DNA of 64,000 bases from Cerina litoralis (GTDB lineage Bacteria > Bacteroidota > Bacteroidia > Flavobacteriales > Flavobacteriaceae), in the NCBI GenBank assembly GCA_022008415.1, contig JAIRBC010000016.1:56088-120087 (forward strand), given 5' to 3'. How positions within the stretch are numbered: position 1 is the stretch's first letter; each line of letters begins with the position of its first letter. Both the position numbers and the translations under genes were made by a program. Under the pieces are notes generated by a model. The model was not told the DNA's origin, did not search any database, and was given only the letters and a program-made list of their open reading frames with translations. Positions 8,369 through 18,800 of the stretch are shown piece after piece.

Positions 8369-8827
8369 TTACAATGGGCTATTTTTTCTCAGTCTGCCAG
8401 ATAGTTGTAGACCCGAGTTAATGTTTTGCGCAATCAATCCCAAATTTACCGCTCCGATTGATAATTCCACTATTTGAACATATAAAAAAGTCCTGTCAAT
8501 GGTGTTGTAAATCGCGTGATAATAAAGGTAAATTGCCAATGAAATTAAAACTACACCGTTGATAGCAATTAATTTCATTCTTTTCATCTTTTTAGCAACA
8601 ATCGGGTCTTTTGAATTTCCCCCAAGCCTATTGCCCGATATCGCCAACAAAGGCATAGCGATTAGAAGAATCGGTAGACAATAAACTATTCCCGTTTTAA
8701 CCTTTTTGATGAACAACTCATCCCCAATGATTTCCGCGATCAGCGAAACACTGAAAAAGCCGCTAATTGTTAAGAACGCAATTATTGTCGCCGTAATATG
8801 TGCTGTAACTATTTTGGACCGTTTCAT
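8369..8827 (-). CDS. Small integral membrane protein, function unknown
   Basis: This 152-residue protein shows four predicted membrane segments: IVTAHITATIIAFLTISGFF, IVYCLPILLIAMPLLAI, LIAINGVVLISLAIYLYYHAI and a weaker one near LYVQIVELSIGAVNLGLIA. A basic loop (KDPIVAKKMKRMK) lies between the second and third. I recognise no functional family. It starts 42 bases after the stop of the AraC regulator on the same strand, so the two are probably co-transcribed and the regulator may control it. A TAGCCC...GGGCTA inverted repeat (8348-8382) overlaps its stop codon. Confidence 0.7.
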   Translation of the reverse strand: MKRSKIVTAHITATIIAFLTISGFFSVSLIAEIIGDELFIKKVKTGIVYCLPILLIAMPLLAISGNRLGGNSKDPIVAKKMKRMKLIAINGVVLISLAIYLYYHAIYNTIDRTFLYVQIVELSIGAVNLGLIAQNINSGLQLSGRLRKNSPL

Positions 8828-8869
8828 TTCTTTGCTGTTTGAGAAACAAAACTAAAGCAGTGATTGTGT

Positions 8870-9679
8870 TTAAAATTGCAAGAATCGGAAATCGGGGATT
8901 TCTTTACGGATTTTTTTTGGTGAAGCACCCGTAATATTCTTTACCGTATTCGTAAAATGGGCCTGGTCGGCATAATTTTGTGAGTACGATACCGACGTCA
9001 AGGAATCGGTGGAATATTTCATTTGATAAATAGACTGTTTTAGTTTTACCAAATGGATGTACTCTTTTGGCGAACAGCCCATTGATTTATAAAAATGGTT
9101 CCGCAAGGTTCGGTTCGAAACTCCGATTTTCTCCGAGAGCGTTCCGATTGAAATATCCCCTTTTTCCGATTCAACAATATTAATTGCCGAGGTAATAAGG
9201 GAGAGGTCTTTGGCTAAAATTGTTCTTAAAAATATATTCTCGACCTCTGCAAACATATTCTTTGGGTTTGTGCATTTGTCGATTGCCTTCTTAAAATTTT
9301 GTGCGTTTTTCCCGAACAGATCCCCAGTTTTGATCAGCCAAGGCATTTCCGAGATATTTTCATCGGTTAAATATGCCAAAGTATAGGGTCTGACGTGGGC
9401 ACCAATAATCTTAACCCGGTCCGTTAATGGTCTTACCGAAATTTGATTAGTGGATATCCGGGAAATAATCATTTCTGCCTTAATAGTTTCTTCGGTGGTA
9501 TGGTTGGTAACAGAAAAAGGATGTTCAAAAAAATAACCGAACGTAATTCTGGGAAAGGGGATTACATTTTCTTTTTCAATTTTTAACTCGGTTATTGGTA
9601 TGTCTATAAAAAAGTAGTAATCCACCAAGGATTGCAGATGGGAATTGAACGGTTTTTGTATGATGAAATCTTTATCCAC
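8870..9679 (-). CDS. AraC-family transcriptional regulator
   Basis: This 269-residue protein has an N-terminal sensor part (PFNSHLQSLVDYYFFIDIP) of the sort found with AraC regulators in Bacteroidota. Two helix-turn-helix motifs follow in the last 100 residues: IGTLSEKIGVSNRTLRNHF and YSQNYADQAHFTNTVKNITG, the latter with the usual A-D-Q-A-H-F-x-x-x-F-K-x-x-x-G-x-S-P pattern (ASPKKIRKEI). The start is GTG at 9677-9679; no ATG precedes it in frame. It lies directly upstream of a four-helix membrane protein gene, its likely target. The effector is unknown. Confidence 0.87.
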   Translation of the reverse strand: MDKDFIIQKPFNSHLQSLVDYYFFIDIPITELKIEKENVIPFPRITFGYFFEHPFSVTNHTTEETIKAEMIISRISTNQISVRPLTDRVKIIGAHVRPYTLAYLTDENISEMPWLIKTGDLFGKNAQNFKKAIDKCTNPKNMFAEVENIFLRTILAKDLSLITSAINIVESEKGDISIGTLSEKIGVSNRTLRNHFYKSMGCSPKEYIHLVKLKQSIYQMKYSTDSLTSVSYSQNYADQAHFTNTVKNITGASPKKIRKEIPDFRFLQF

Positions 9680-9926
9680 TCGGATGCTTATTAATTGGCC
9701 TATAACGGTAAACTAGCAGCACGGTATGGGTTTCTGCGCTATTCCTTGGCACCTACCAAAAAGTTTAAAAGGAAATAAAAAGCTAAACGATGGCAAATCC
9801 CCGCTCCGTTCCGCTGATACAATTTAGGCTTAAGTTTTTGCAAATTCTATCAATGGGGCATATTTTCATTGTCTGTTACCCTTAGGGGGTTCATATAATC
9901 CTTAGTGGTCTCGTTAGCATTATTCA

Positions 9927-10047
9927 TTATTGACCGATGCCCTCGAAAATATTTTCTTTCCAAAACACGGGTTCCACCATGAGGTCTTCCATCATTTTAG
10001 ACTTGGCATTGGATCGTACCATTAAATAATAATCTACCTTTCTAATC
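9927..10047 (-). pseudogene. C-terminal remnant of an unrecognised gene
   Basis: In one minus-strand frame about 40 codons read like genuine protein, containing RKVDYYLMVRSNAKSKMMED and then LMVEPVFWKENIFEGIGQ before a TAA at 9927-9929. The frame is closed by a stop immediately upstream near 10055 and has no start codon in a sensible position. It looks like the tail of a lost gene. The rest of 9680-10146, including an 18-base echo (ATTTTCATTGTCTGTTA) of the start region of the pseudogene at 7807, holds nothing else I can support. Confidence 0.35.
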
Positions 10048-10146
10048 TGCCTTTTTTTATATCATGCGGCATTGATCCGTACCGCATACGGACCTTTAAT
10101 TCTCAAAACGCCTATAGTGCACTCTTAAACCCTTCCCAAAGGACAT

Positions 10147-11754
10147 CTAAATTACCTTTTCCAAAGGCTTTGGGGGGTACCATTTTTGGGAAATCAAGGA
10201 AACAACTATAATCGTGATCAACCCAGAGGCCATTGCCAGTGTCCTAAAGGGAAACAGGACTTCCCCGCCCCGTATCATCGGGTAATCCAACAGAACGGGA
10301 ATACCCAAGGTAGCGTCCCCTCCCCCGAAGCGCAAAATAAAACTCACTATAAACCCCGCCAGGGATCCAAGGAAATTTGCCTTTTTAAAGAACAGGGCGG
10401 TAACTAGTTGCGGGAACAGCAATACATAGACAAAATCGCTACACAGGAACCAGAGGGCATAAACACTGGTAATGTTTAGGGCCAAAAGGGTAGCTGCGAT
10501 CCCAATGATCCAGATGCAGCGTTTAATGACCTTTGCCAAACCGTTATTGGACACCTTTGGTTTAAAAATTGGCCGGTATACGTTCCAACTTGTCATGGAG
10601 GACGCCGAAAGGATAGAGGAATCCACCGAGGACATCACGGCTGCGGCTATGGCACCGAGACCAATGGTGGCCACTATGCCCGGCGTTAGATAGCGCACTA
10701 CATATGGAAGTATCAACGCGGAATTTTCCGGTGGGCCTGCCGCCCCAAAAGCTTCCCATGATTCGACCGACTGGCCGATTACCCCGATCATAACCGGTGG
10801 TATGGCTGCAAGGATACAGACAAAACCGGCAATGATGGATAGCCACACAGCGGTTTTTTCATTTTTGGAAGATAGGACCCGTTGAAAGTAAACCTGCCAA
10901 GGAATACCTCCAAAAATAAGGAGGAGGGCAAAATCCCACCAATTGTAATAATAGTCGCCCAACACTTCCTTGGAGGGCAGGATATGCGCTAGGCCTCCCA
11001 TATTCAACTGGTACTTGTTCCAGACAACGTTCCATCCTCCCACCTGATCGAGCGCAAAAGGGATTACCACAATCAATCCAATAATGAGAAGACCAAGCTG
11101 CACCACGTCGGTCAACGCTACCGCCCACATTCCCCCGATGGCCGTATACGCGATGGCAATAAGGGAAGATATCACTATGGCCGTCCGTATATCCAGACCG
11201 AGAATAGTGGCAAATGTTGCCCCTAAAGCGGTCAATATAGCCGCGGTCCAGAATATTTCGCCCAACAGAGCGGGGAAATAGAGAAGTACCGTCATTTTAT
11301 TGCCATAACGTTGTGATAGGGGATCCAGTATAGTCTTGAAACGAAATCGTCGCATTTTTCGCGCAAAGAACAGGCCGCCAATGATGAGGCTAAGACCATA
11401 GCCCCAGGGTGCCTGCACCCACATTAAGCCATAGTTGCTGTCATATGTATATTCGGCGGCCCCATTGATATAACCCCCGCCCACCCAGGTGGCGCTCATC
11501 GTAAAGATTCCGATCCACAGGGGAATGTTCCGCCCGGCCAACAAGATATTGTCGGCGCCACCACCAGATTGGCGCATAGTAGCTGCATACGTCCCCATAT
11601 AAAAAATTAGCCCATAAAAGAATATCATGGCTATAAAACCAGGCCAAAAAACGGGTGATCCCGTAAATAGATAAAGATATCCACCGGCCAAGGTCAGTGC
11701 CAACATGAGGTACAGCGTAGGACGTAGCGTTCTTATCGTTTTACGGTCTAACAT
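10147..11754 (-). CDS. High-affinity choline/Na+ symporter (CHT1/SLC5A7-like, SSS family)
   Basis: This 535-residue sodium:solute symporter has about 13 membrane segments. The segment SATWVGGGYINGAAEYTY (about residues 87-104), followed by WVQAPWGYGLSLIIGGLFFA, LLGEIFWTAAILTALGAT and TDVVQLGLLIIGL, is strikingly like eukaryotic high-affinity choline transporters and unlike proline or glucose members of the family. Later SSVDSSILSASSM is the usual sodium-site region of the fold. It is the last gene of the betI-betB-betA operon, 47 bases after betA, which strongly supports choline as substrate. It would bring choline into the cytoplasm for oxidation to betaine. Confidence 0.9.
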   Translation of the reverse strand: MLDRKTIRTLRPTLYLMLALTLAGGYLYLFTGSPVFWPGFIAMIFFYGLIFYMGTYAATMRQSGGGADNILLAGRNIPLWIGIFTMSATWVGGGYINGAAEYTYDSNYGLMWVQAPWGYGLSLIIGGLFFARKMRRFRFKTILDPLSQRYGNKMTVLLYFPALLGEIFWTAAILTALGATFATILGLDIRTAIVISSLIAIAYTAIGGMWAVALTDVVQLGLLIIGLIVVIPFALDQVGGWNVVWNKYQLNMGGLAHILPSKEVLGDYYYNWWDFALLLIFGGIPWQVYFQRVLSSKNEKTAVWLSIIAGFVCILAAIPPVMIGVIGQSVESWEAFGAAGPPENSALILPYVVRYLTPGIVATIGLGAIAAAVMSSVDSSILSASSMTSWNVYRPIFKPKVSNNGLAKVIKRCIWIIGIAATLLALNITSVYALWFLCSDFVYVLLFPQLVTALFFKKANFLGSLAGFIVSFILRFGGGDATLGIPVLLDYPMIRGGEVLFPFRTLAMASGLITIIVVSLISQKWYPPKPLEKVI

Positions 11755-11801
11755 ATGGGTTTGTTTGGATTATTTTGGTTTTTAGTGGATTCTATCGTCT
11801 A

Positions 11802-13421
11802 TCATACATCCTCCTCCGGGGGCAAGGTGGGACGCTCAAGAATGAGGTCGGCGGCTTTTTCGGCAATCATCATAACCGGTGCATAGATATTACCGTTGGT
11901 AATAAAGGGCATAACGGACGCATCGACTACCCGGAGGTTTTGCACCCCGTGTACCCTAAGTTTGTCATCTACCACAGCCATTTTATCGAGACCCATCTTA
12001 CAGGTACAACTGGGGTGGTACGCGCTTTCCCCTTCCCGCGCAACCCAATCCAGGATCTCTGCCTCGGTCTGTACCGATTTTCCCGGCGATATTTCTGCGC
12101 CCCTGTATTTTTCCATAGCGGTAGTTTCCATCAGCTCGCGGGTCTTTCTAATGGCAGCGACCCAATCCTCGCGCTCCTGTTGGGTAGAAAGGTAATTGAA
12201 CAGAATGGATGGAGGTTCGTAGGGATCGGAGGATCTAATTTTTACATGGCCACGCACATCGGAATTCATCGGGCCCACGTGTAGTTGAAAACCATGGCCT
12301 TCCGCCGGGGCGGAGCCATCGTACCGGATGGCCACCGGTAAAAAGTGATATTGCAGATCGGGATAGGGTTTGTCTTTTCTGCTTTTGATAAACCCCCCTG
12401 CTTCAAAGTGATTGGTAGCACCAGGGCCTTTACGTCTAAAAAGCCAATCTAACCCAATTTTTGGAGCCCGCCAAGGGCTGAGATTGGGATACTCGCTTAC
12501 GGGCTCCTTGCAGGCCCATTGCACATAGACCTCTAGATGATCTTGTAGATTATTACCAACCCCGGGCAGATTTTGGACGACGGGAATACCGTGTTCCTTT
12601 AATTCATCCGCATTCCCAATTCCTGAAAGTTGCAGCAATTGGGGGGAATTAATGGCTCCCCCACATAATATCACCTCCTTTGATGCCGCTGCCACTTGGA
12701 CCTTTCCACTCTTTCTAAATTCTACCCCAACGGCCTTTTTTCCGTCAAAAAGAACCTTGTGCACCATGGCCTTGGTCCATACCGTTAGGTTAGGCCTGTT
12801 TTTTACGGGATGCAGATAGGAACGCGCCGCACTACGACGCCTCCCATGGAAGATCGTTTGGTCGAACTTCCCAAAGCCTTCCTGATGGGCACCGTTTACA
12901 TCATCCGTCAAGGGGTATCCTGCTTCTTGGACCGATTCGAAAAACGCCCCGAACAACGGATTTTTGTTTTTTGGGGTCGTGAGCTTTAGGGGGCCCTTGT
13001 CCCCGTGGTATTTGTCCGGACCCACAAGACGTGTTTCCAATTTTTTAAAATAGGGCAACACATGGGCATAGTCCCAATGGTTCAATCCTTTTTCCAGGGC
13101 CCATTTGTTGTAATCGCCCTTGTTGCCCCTTATCCAGATCATGCCGTTTATGGAACTAGACCCCCCCAACACCTTGCCCCTTGGCTGGGCGATTCTACGC
13201 TGGTGCATAAAAGGCTCCGGATCGGAGGAATAGCCCCAATTATAAAATGTTCCCGTTAATAAATAACTAAGTGCGGCGGGCATATGGATCCGAAAGTCGA
13301 GCAGATAATCTGGCCGACCTGCCTCCAGGACCAGGACTTCGTTGCCGGGGTCTTTACTCAACCTATTGGCCAAAACGGATCCCGCAGAACCCCCGCCAAT
13401 TATTATATAATCGTACTTCAT
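11802..13421 (-). CDS. betA: Choline dehydrogenase (GMC oxidoreductase)
   Basis: This 539-residue FAD enzyme opens with the dinucleotide-binding motif YIIIGGGSAGSVLANRL. The GMC signature RGKVLGGSSSINGMIWIRG follows (about 83-101), then the second signature GGAINSPQLLQLSGIG (about 255-270). The C-terminal AYHPSCTCKMG segment carries the catalytic His, and NGNIYAPVMMIAEKAADLI closes the protein. It oxidises choline to betaine aldehyde at the membrane. Length and motifs match BetA closely, and betB lies 38 bases upstream. Ethanolamine- or alcohol-oxidising GMC enzymes are the alternative, but the operon makes choline much the best reading. Confidence 0.93.
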   Translation of the reverse strand: MKYDYIIIGGGSAGSVLANRLSKDPGNEVLVLEAGRPDYLLDFRIHMPAALSYLLTGTFYNWGYSSDPEPFMHQRRIAQPRGKVLGGSSSINGMIWIRGNKGDYNKWALEKGLNHWDYAHVLPYFKKLETRLVGPDKYHGDKGPLKLTTPKNKNPLFGAFFESVQEAGYPLTDDVNGAHQEGFGKFDQTIFHGRRRSAARSYLHPVKNRPNLTVWTKAMVHKVLFDGKKAVGVEFRKSGKVQVAAASKEVILCGGAINSPQLLQLSGIGNADELKEHGIPVVQNLPGVGNNLQDHLEVYVQWACKEPVSEYPNLSPWRAPKIGLDWLFRRKGPGATNHFEAGGFIKSRKDKPYPDLQYHFLPVAIRYDGSAPAEGHGFQLHVGPMNSDVRGHVKIRSSDPYEPPSILFNYLSTQQEREDWVAAIRKTRELMETTAMEKYRGAEISPGKSVQTEAEILDWVAREGESAYHPSCTCKMGLDKMAVVDDKLRVHGVQNLRVVDASVMPFITNGNIYAPVMMIAEKAADLILERPTLPPEEDV

Positions 13422-13459
13422 AGTTCGCTAATCTAAACTTTCGGTAGTGGAATATGGAT

Positions 13460-14920
13460 CTAATACGGGCTATCGATCTTGCCCAATTCCACATAAACTG
13501 TTTTTAGTTGGCTATAGGCATTTAGGGTCGCCAAGCCATTTTCCTTGCCTATACCCGATTGCTTATAAGGCCCAAAAGGTATTTCTACCGGGGTAATGTT
13601 ATAGTTGTTGACCCAGCACATCCCTGCCTCCAGTTGGCCCACAACCCGGTGCGCCCGGACCAGATCGCGGGTAAACACGCCCGCTGCAAGACCATATATC
13701 GTATCATTGGCCCTTCGCACCACTTCGTTCTCCTCACTAAACGACAGTACGGTCATTACCGGACCAAATATCTCTTCGCTTACGATACGTGCCGAATCCT
13801 GATCGGCCTCAAAAATAGTCGGGGTTACGAAATAGCCTTCTTGGCATGCCTCGATATTATTGCAACGTTCCCCGCCTACGATCAACTTGGCCTCCTTTTT
13901 TCCCTGCTCGATGTAATCGAGGACCTTTTCTAAATGTTGCTCGCTGATCAGGGCCCCTACTTGGGTATCCATTTCCATGGGGTCGCCTATTTTGAGGTTT
14001 TGGGTCTTGGCGATAAGTTTTTCCAGGAAGGCCGCTTTTAAAGATTCGTGTACGAAGACCCGGGTACCATTGGAACATATTTCGCCCTGGGTATAAAAAT
14101 TGGCTATCATGGCCCCGTTAACGGCCTCGTCCAGATCGGCATCTTCAAAAATGATCAAGGGAGACTTGCCTCCCAGTTCCAACGTAACGTGTTTTAATGT
14201 TTTGGCGGCATCCGCCATCACTTTTTTACCGGTACCTACTTCCCCTGTCAGCGATATCTTGCTAATTTTGGGGTGGCGAGTTAGCATCTGTCCGACTTCG
14301 GCCTCCCCCTGTACTACGTTGAACACCCCATTGGGCAGACCGGCCTCGGTAAAGACCTCGGCCAACAATACGGCCGAACGGGGCGTGAGCTCCGCAGGTT
14401 TAAAGATCATAGAGTTGCCACAGGCCAGGGCTGGGGCCGACTTCCAACAGGCGATCTGCACGGGATAGTTCCACGCCCCAATTCCGGCGCAAATACCCAA
14501 CGGTTCTCTTTTGGTATAGGCAAAGCTATTGCCCAGATCGTAATGCTCCCCGTGAAGGGAAGCGGCAATTCCCCCATAATATTCCAGCGCATCTGCGCCC
14601 GAAAGCACATCTACAGAAATGGCTTCGGTAAGGGGCTTGCCGGTATCCTCGACCTCTATCCTCGCAATTTCCTCGTTCCTGGATCGCAAAATATCGGCCG
14701 CTTTTCGCAGTATGCGTCCCCGTTCGGTCGGAGCCATGGCCGACCAGATTTCGAATCCCGATCGGGCAGATTCCACCGCATTTTCCACATCCGCGTCGGA
14801 GGCGGACCGTACGCTATGCAGCACTTTTCCCGTAGCGGGATTGATATTGTCAAAATACCGGTGGGAGGTTGCCGACCGTCTTGCCCCATCGTAATATAAA
14901 AATGAATTTTCTTTTGTCAT
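13460..14920 (-). CDS. betB: Betaine aldehyde dehydrogenase
   Basis: This is a 486-residue NAD(P)-dependent aldehyde dehydrogenase. It shows the NPATGKVL entry motif, [13 protein letters not shown], the [13 protein letters not shown] cofactor-binding segment, the catalytic Glu in [11 protein letters not shown] (about 245-255), the catalytic Cys in [11 protein letters not shown] (about 275-285) and [10 protein letters not shown]. The C motif in [11 protein letters not shown] is characteristic of betaine aldehyde dehydrogenases. I chose the ATG at 14918-14920 because AAAGGGGGA lies 5 bases ahead of it; a TTG-initiated frame extends 17 codons further but looks non-coding. It converts betaine aldehyde to glycine betaine, an osmoprotectant and methyl donor. 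Confidence 0.93.
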   Translation of the reverse strand: MTKENSFLYYDGARRSATSHRYFDNINPATGKVLHSVRSASDADVENAVESARSGFEIWSAMAPTERGRILRKAADILRSRNEEIARIEVEDTGKPLTEAISVDVLSGADALEYYGGIAASLHGEHYDLGNSFAYTKREPLGICAGIGAWNYPVQIACWKSAPALACGNSMIFKPAELTPRSAVLLAEVFTEAGLPNGVFNVVQGEAEVGQMLTRHPKISKISLTGEVGTGKKVMADAAKTLKHVTLELGGKSPLIIFEDADLDEAVNGAMIANFYTQGEICSNGTRVFVHESLKAAFLEKLIAKTQNLKIGDPMEMDTQVGALISEQHLEKVLDYIEQGKKEAKLIVGGERCNNIEACQEGYFVTPTIFEADQDSARIVSEEIFGPVMTVLSFSEENEVVRRANDTIYGLAAGVFTRDLVRAHRVVGQLEAGMCWVNNYNITPVEIPFGPYKQSGIGKENGLATLNAYSQLKTVYVELGKIDSPY

Positions 14921-15062
14921 CGATTCCCCCTTTATAATTCCTAGGTCTGTCCTGCTAATTTGAAACCCCAAGGCATGGGATATATTTTGTCTAAACTCGA
15001 TTTAATAATTCGCATTTCACCAAAATGGATTACGCTATACTTTGTACTTAATACTAAATACA

Positions 15063-15671
15063 TCAGATCGTATCTGTGATATTAAATTTTAAGATATCCA
15101 GGGCCGCGTGCTTATATCGGTTCTGCTTTTCAAAATACTCGTCCCCTATATCAAACATGGAGAGGTAGTAATAAGATCCCTCCACCAAAATAAAAATAAG
15201 ATCTGCAGCACTCTCCGGGTCGTCGACGTGCACTTCCCCTTTCCGTTTGGCCTCCTCAATGGCCTCTGTAAGCCATTTCCTCAAATGTTCGTGCAGTTCT
15301 TTGTACGCCGTTTTTATATTCTCGTTGCGAAATACCAACGTAAAACAGTCATAGAACACCTCATCGTCGATCAGCTTATCCCATTCCCTGGAAAACAGAT
15401 TTTCAATGATGTTTCTCAGGCGAGATCCATATTCCGGCTCACCATAATCCAAGGTGTAAAAATTCTTATAGGACGCCAGTATAAATTCTATGAGCCCAAA
15501 AATAAGAGCATTTTTGGATCCAAAATAGTGCGATACCAAACTGGGATTGATTCCCATTTCCCCAGCCACCTTGGCCAACGAAGCGTGTTCCAGACCCTCC
15601 CTACGGGCCACTTTATAAAAAGCTTCGACAATTTCCTTTTGCCGAATGCCCTTGAGACTTTTTCTTCCCAT
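15063..15671 (-). CDS. betI: TetR-family repressor of choline oxidation
   Basis: This 202-residue protein has an N-terminal TetR helix-turn-helix (IRQKEIVEAFYKVARREGLE, then VAGEMGINPSLVSHYFGSKN, about 9-50) followed by an all-helical ligand domain. Its place at the head of the betB-betA-transporter operon, same strand, 142 bases before betB, is the BetI position. BetI proteins leave their operator when choline is present. Upstream lies a TATAATTG element (15700-15707, minus strand), close to the Bacteroidota -7 box, and a perfect inverted repeat (15722-15747) that I take as its operator, shared with the divergent susC gene. Confidence 0.85.
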   Translation of the reverse strand: MGRKSLKGIRQKEIVEAFYKVARREGLEHASLAKVAGEMGINPSLVSHYFGSKNALIFGLIEFILASYKNFYTLDYGEPEYGSRLRNIIENLFSREWDKLIDDEVFYDCFTLVFRNENIKTAYKELHEHLRKWLTEAIEEAKRKGEVHVDDPESAADLIFILVEGSYYYLSMFDIGDEYFEKQNRYKHAALDILKFNITDTI

Positions 15672-15721
15672 AAGAAAGATATTTCCTAATTGATAGATAC
15701 AATTATAGTGAATTTAATTTT

Positions 15722-15747
15722 AAATTGATTGTTTGGTCAATCAATTT
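15722..15747. promoter_or_regulatory. Predicted BetI operator between betI and susC
   Basis: The sequence is a perfect inverted repeat with 10-base arms (AAATTGATTG and CAATCAATTT) around TTTGGT. TTGATTG-N6-CAAT resembles the core of the enterobacterial BetI site as I remember it (TTGATTG...TTCAAT). It lies 51 bases upstream of the betI start and 71 bases upstream of the susC start. A weak Bacteroidota -7-like TTTATTTG (15746-15753) overlaps its right edge on the plus strand. Binding there would be expected to affect both directions. Confidence 0.7.
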
Positions 15748-15817
15748 ATTTGTTTACATTAGCCCCATTGAAATTAACAAGACTTTAACTTAGAAAATCT
15801 AACCCTTATCGATTTTT

Positions 15818-18800
15818 ATGAAAAAAGAAAGAAAAAATCTCCTTTCGACAACCGGGCACTTTACCAAAACTTGGTTCGGCACGATCTTCTTTTTGTTGGT
15901 ATGTGCCACTGGTTGGGCACAGGAACGTACAATCACAGGTACCGTAGTAGATGCCGAGGACAACCTGCCTTTACCAGGTGCTAGTGTAGTCGTAAAAGGG
16001 ACCACTACCGGCGTTGTGACCGACTTTGACGGGAAATTTACCATCGAAGCCCCAACAAGGGAATCTATACTGACATTCTCCTATGTGGGCTACCAACCAC
16101 AAGAAATCACAGTAGGGGATAAAAGAACCTTCAATGTATCCATGGCCCGGGACTTGGGCAAATTGGACGAAGTCGTTGTGGTGGGCTATGGCACCCAGAA
16201 GAAAGAGTTTATATCTGGATCTGTGGGCACGGTAGATATGAAACAATTGGAGGATAGACCCATTGCCAACGTTTCGCAAGGCCTTCAGGGCACGGTGGCA
16301 AACCTGAACATCTCTTTTGCCAATGGGGCGCCGGGCGGGACTGCAAATATCAATATCCGCGGATACACCTCCATAAATGGGGGGACTCCATTAATTTTAA
16401 TAGATGACGTGCCTTCCTCATCCGCGGACCTAACTAGAATGAACCCGGACGACATCGCCTCCATATCCGTCCTAAAAGATGCTTCTTCCGCCGCCATATA
16501 TGGGGCAAGAGCGGCATTTGGTGTAGTGTTGGTAACTACCAAAGAAGGAGGCAGAAGCAAGATATCCTATTCCAATGCCTTTATTTGGGGCAAACCAACC
16601 ATTACCCCAGATCCCATTACGGATCCTTATATCTTTTCTAGATTATTGGATATATCGACCAACAACACACCTTGGGACTATGTAAATTATACGGACGAAC
16701 AATATGCATGGGCGAGGGACAGATCCAATGACCCTACGGTACCCAATGTAAGGCTAGACCCATTAAATCCAGATAGGTGGCAATACATGGGAGATACAGA
16801 TTGGAGCAAATACTTTTTTAATACCTCCTCCTTTTCCCAAAACCACAATATTTCCTTAAGTGGCAAAAGAGCCTTTAATCAATCGGAGGATGGTATTAAA
16901 GAAGGTGGGGTAAGCTATTACTTATCGGGCAACCATACCTTGGAAAATGGACTGAACCGATTGGCGGAAGACTCCTGGGAGCGCAATGCCTTACGTTCCA
17001 AAGTAAAGATAGAGCCCTATAAATGGATGGATTTTGAAAACAATACCTTCTTGTCCTTGACCAACAGAAGACTCCCTACTTACGGTATCACAAGTGTTTA
17101 CAATATAAGGCCAACTGATGTGGTGAAAAACCCTGATGGCACTTGGGCCAATACCGATGCCGGTCGTGCCGCGGCCCGGATGACCGAGGGAGGAAAAACG
17201 GAAATAAACGATACTGGTATCCAGACCACCAATAAACTTAATCTATACTTTTTCAAAAGGGACCTGACCCTGACCGGGCAGTACTCGTTTAAAAAAGATT
17301 CCGATAGGAGGCATTGGGACGGCACAAAATATAAAATCGGTTTTGGTCCCAATGACGTAAGGGAACAGGTGAGTTCCGATTATGCCTACGAAGCTCTCGG
17401 AGAAAACAAATACAATGTCATCAACCTTTACGCCACCTACACAAAAGAAATCAACAAGCATAAATTTACGGCGCTTGTAGGGTACAACAAAGAGACGAAC
17501 AAGTACGAATGGTTCTCCGCAAATAGGGACGAACTGATATCCTCCGAACTTCCCAACATTGCGTTGGCGACCGGGGATCAAACCGTAGGTTGGGACTATT
17601 CCGATTGGGCCCTGAACGGCTATTTTGGAAGATTGAACTATATGTACAACGAGAGATACATTCTCGAACTTAACGGCAGGTATGATGGGTCGTCAAGATT
17701 TCCCAAGAACGATCGTTACGGGTTTTTTCCATCGGTGGCCTTAACATGGATAGCCAGCAAGGAATTCGGGGAATCGATCACTAATGTCATGAACCAATTA
17801 AAGTTTAGAATCTCCACAGGATCCCTAGGCAATCAGAGTGTTAGCGACTACGGATATATAAATACGATGCCCACGGGACAATCAGGCTATTTAATAGATG
17901 GTGATTATCCAAAGGCCGTCTATGCCCCAGGATTGGGCGTAAATCCGAACAACTATACCTGGGAAAAGGTCGTTACCAATAATTTTGGTGTGGACATGGC
18001 CTTCTTTGACAGTACCTTGACGCTTTCCTTAGATAATTATTTTAGAAAAACCATAGGAATGCTGACCCAAAGTCAGGAATTGCCCGGAGTATTGGGGACA
18101 AGCCCTCCGAAGGCCAATGCAGCGGACCTGCAGACCAGTGGCTGGGAATTGACCATGGGGTACAATCACGACTGGGAATTGATGGGAAGCCCATTTAAAG
18201 TGGGTGCCTCGCTTATATTGTCCGACAACCAAACGACCATCACTCGGTTCGATAACGAAGGCCAACTTTTTTCCCAATGGCGGGAAGGTGCAAAAGTTGG
18301 AGAAATCTGGGGATTGGAAAACGATGGTTTTTTCCAGAACCAAGAAGAAATCGACGCCCTTGACGAATCGGCCATTGTTCCCTGGGGTGCCTTGTCCATA
18401 GTTCCGGGATGGCCCAAATATGTAGATCAAGATGGGGACGGAAAAATTTTAAGGGGAGAATCGGCCAGCGATCCAAAGGATCTAAAATTGATCGGAAATA
18501 CCCAACCTCGATACCAGGTCGGGTTTAATCTAAACTTGAGCTGGAAAGGATTTGATCTGAGCGGATTTTTACAAGGGATAGGAAAAAGGGATTATTATCC
18601 GACCAACTATCTTTTCTGGGGCGCGTACCAACAACCCTACGCCAATATGTACCCCCATTTGCTCGATTTCTATCGGGCCGCCGGGGATAGTGATGCCCTA
18701 CGGGCACAGCACTCACAATCCTATATTGATGCCGGCCTAGCAGATGCCAATATAGATGCCGAATATCCTGTACTCCAAAGTTGGCTGGCCGACTCAAATT

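Noticed and set aside
6971..9760. Further attC sites near ACAACGG/ATAACGG motifs at 7165 and 9700
   Set aside because: The GTTRRRY and RYYYAAC boxes do not pair up around a hairpin of suitable size, unlike the site at 4007-4065.
11775..12284. 169-codon plus-strand frame opposite betA
   Set aside because: Antisense to the conserved C terminus of choline dehydrogenase.
15108..15689. 193-codon plus-strand frame opposite betI
   Set aside because: Antisense shadow of a well-supported TetR gene; composition is not protein-like.
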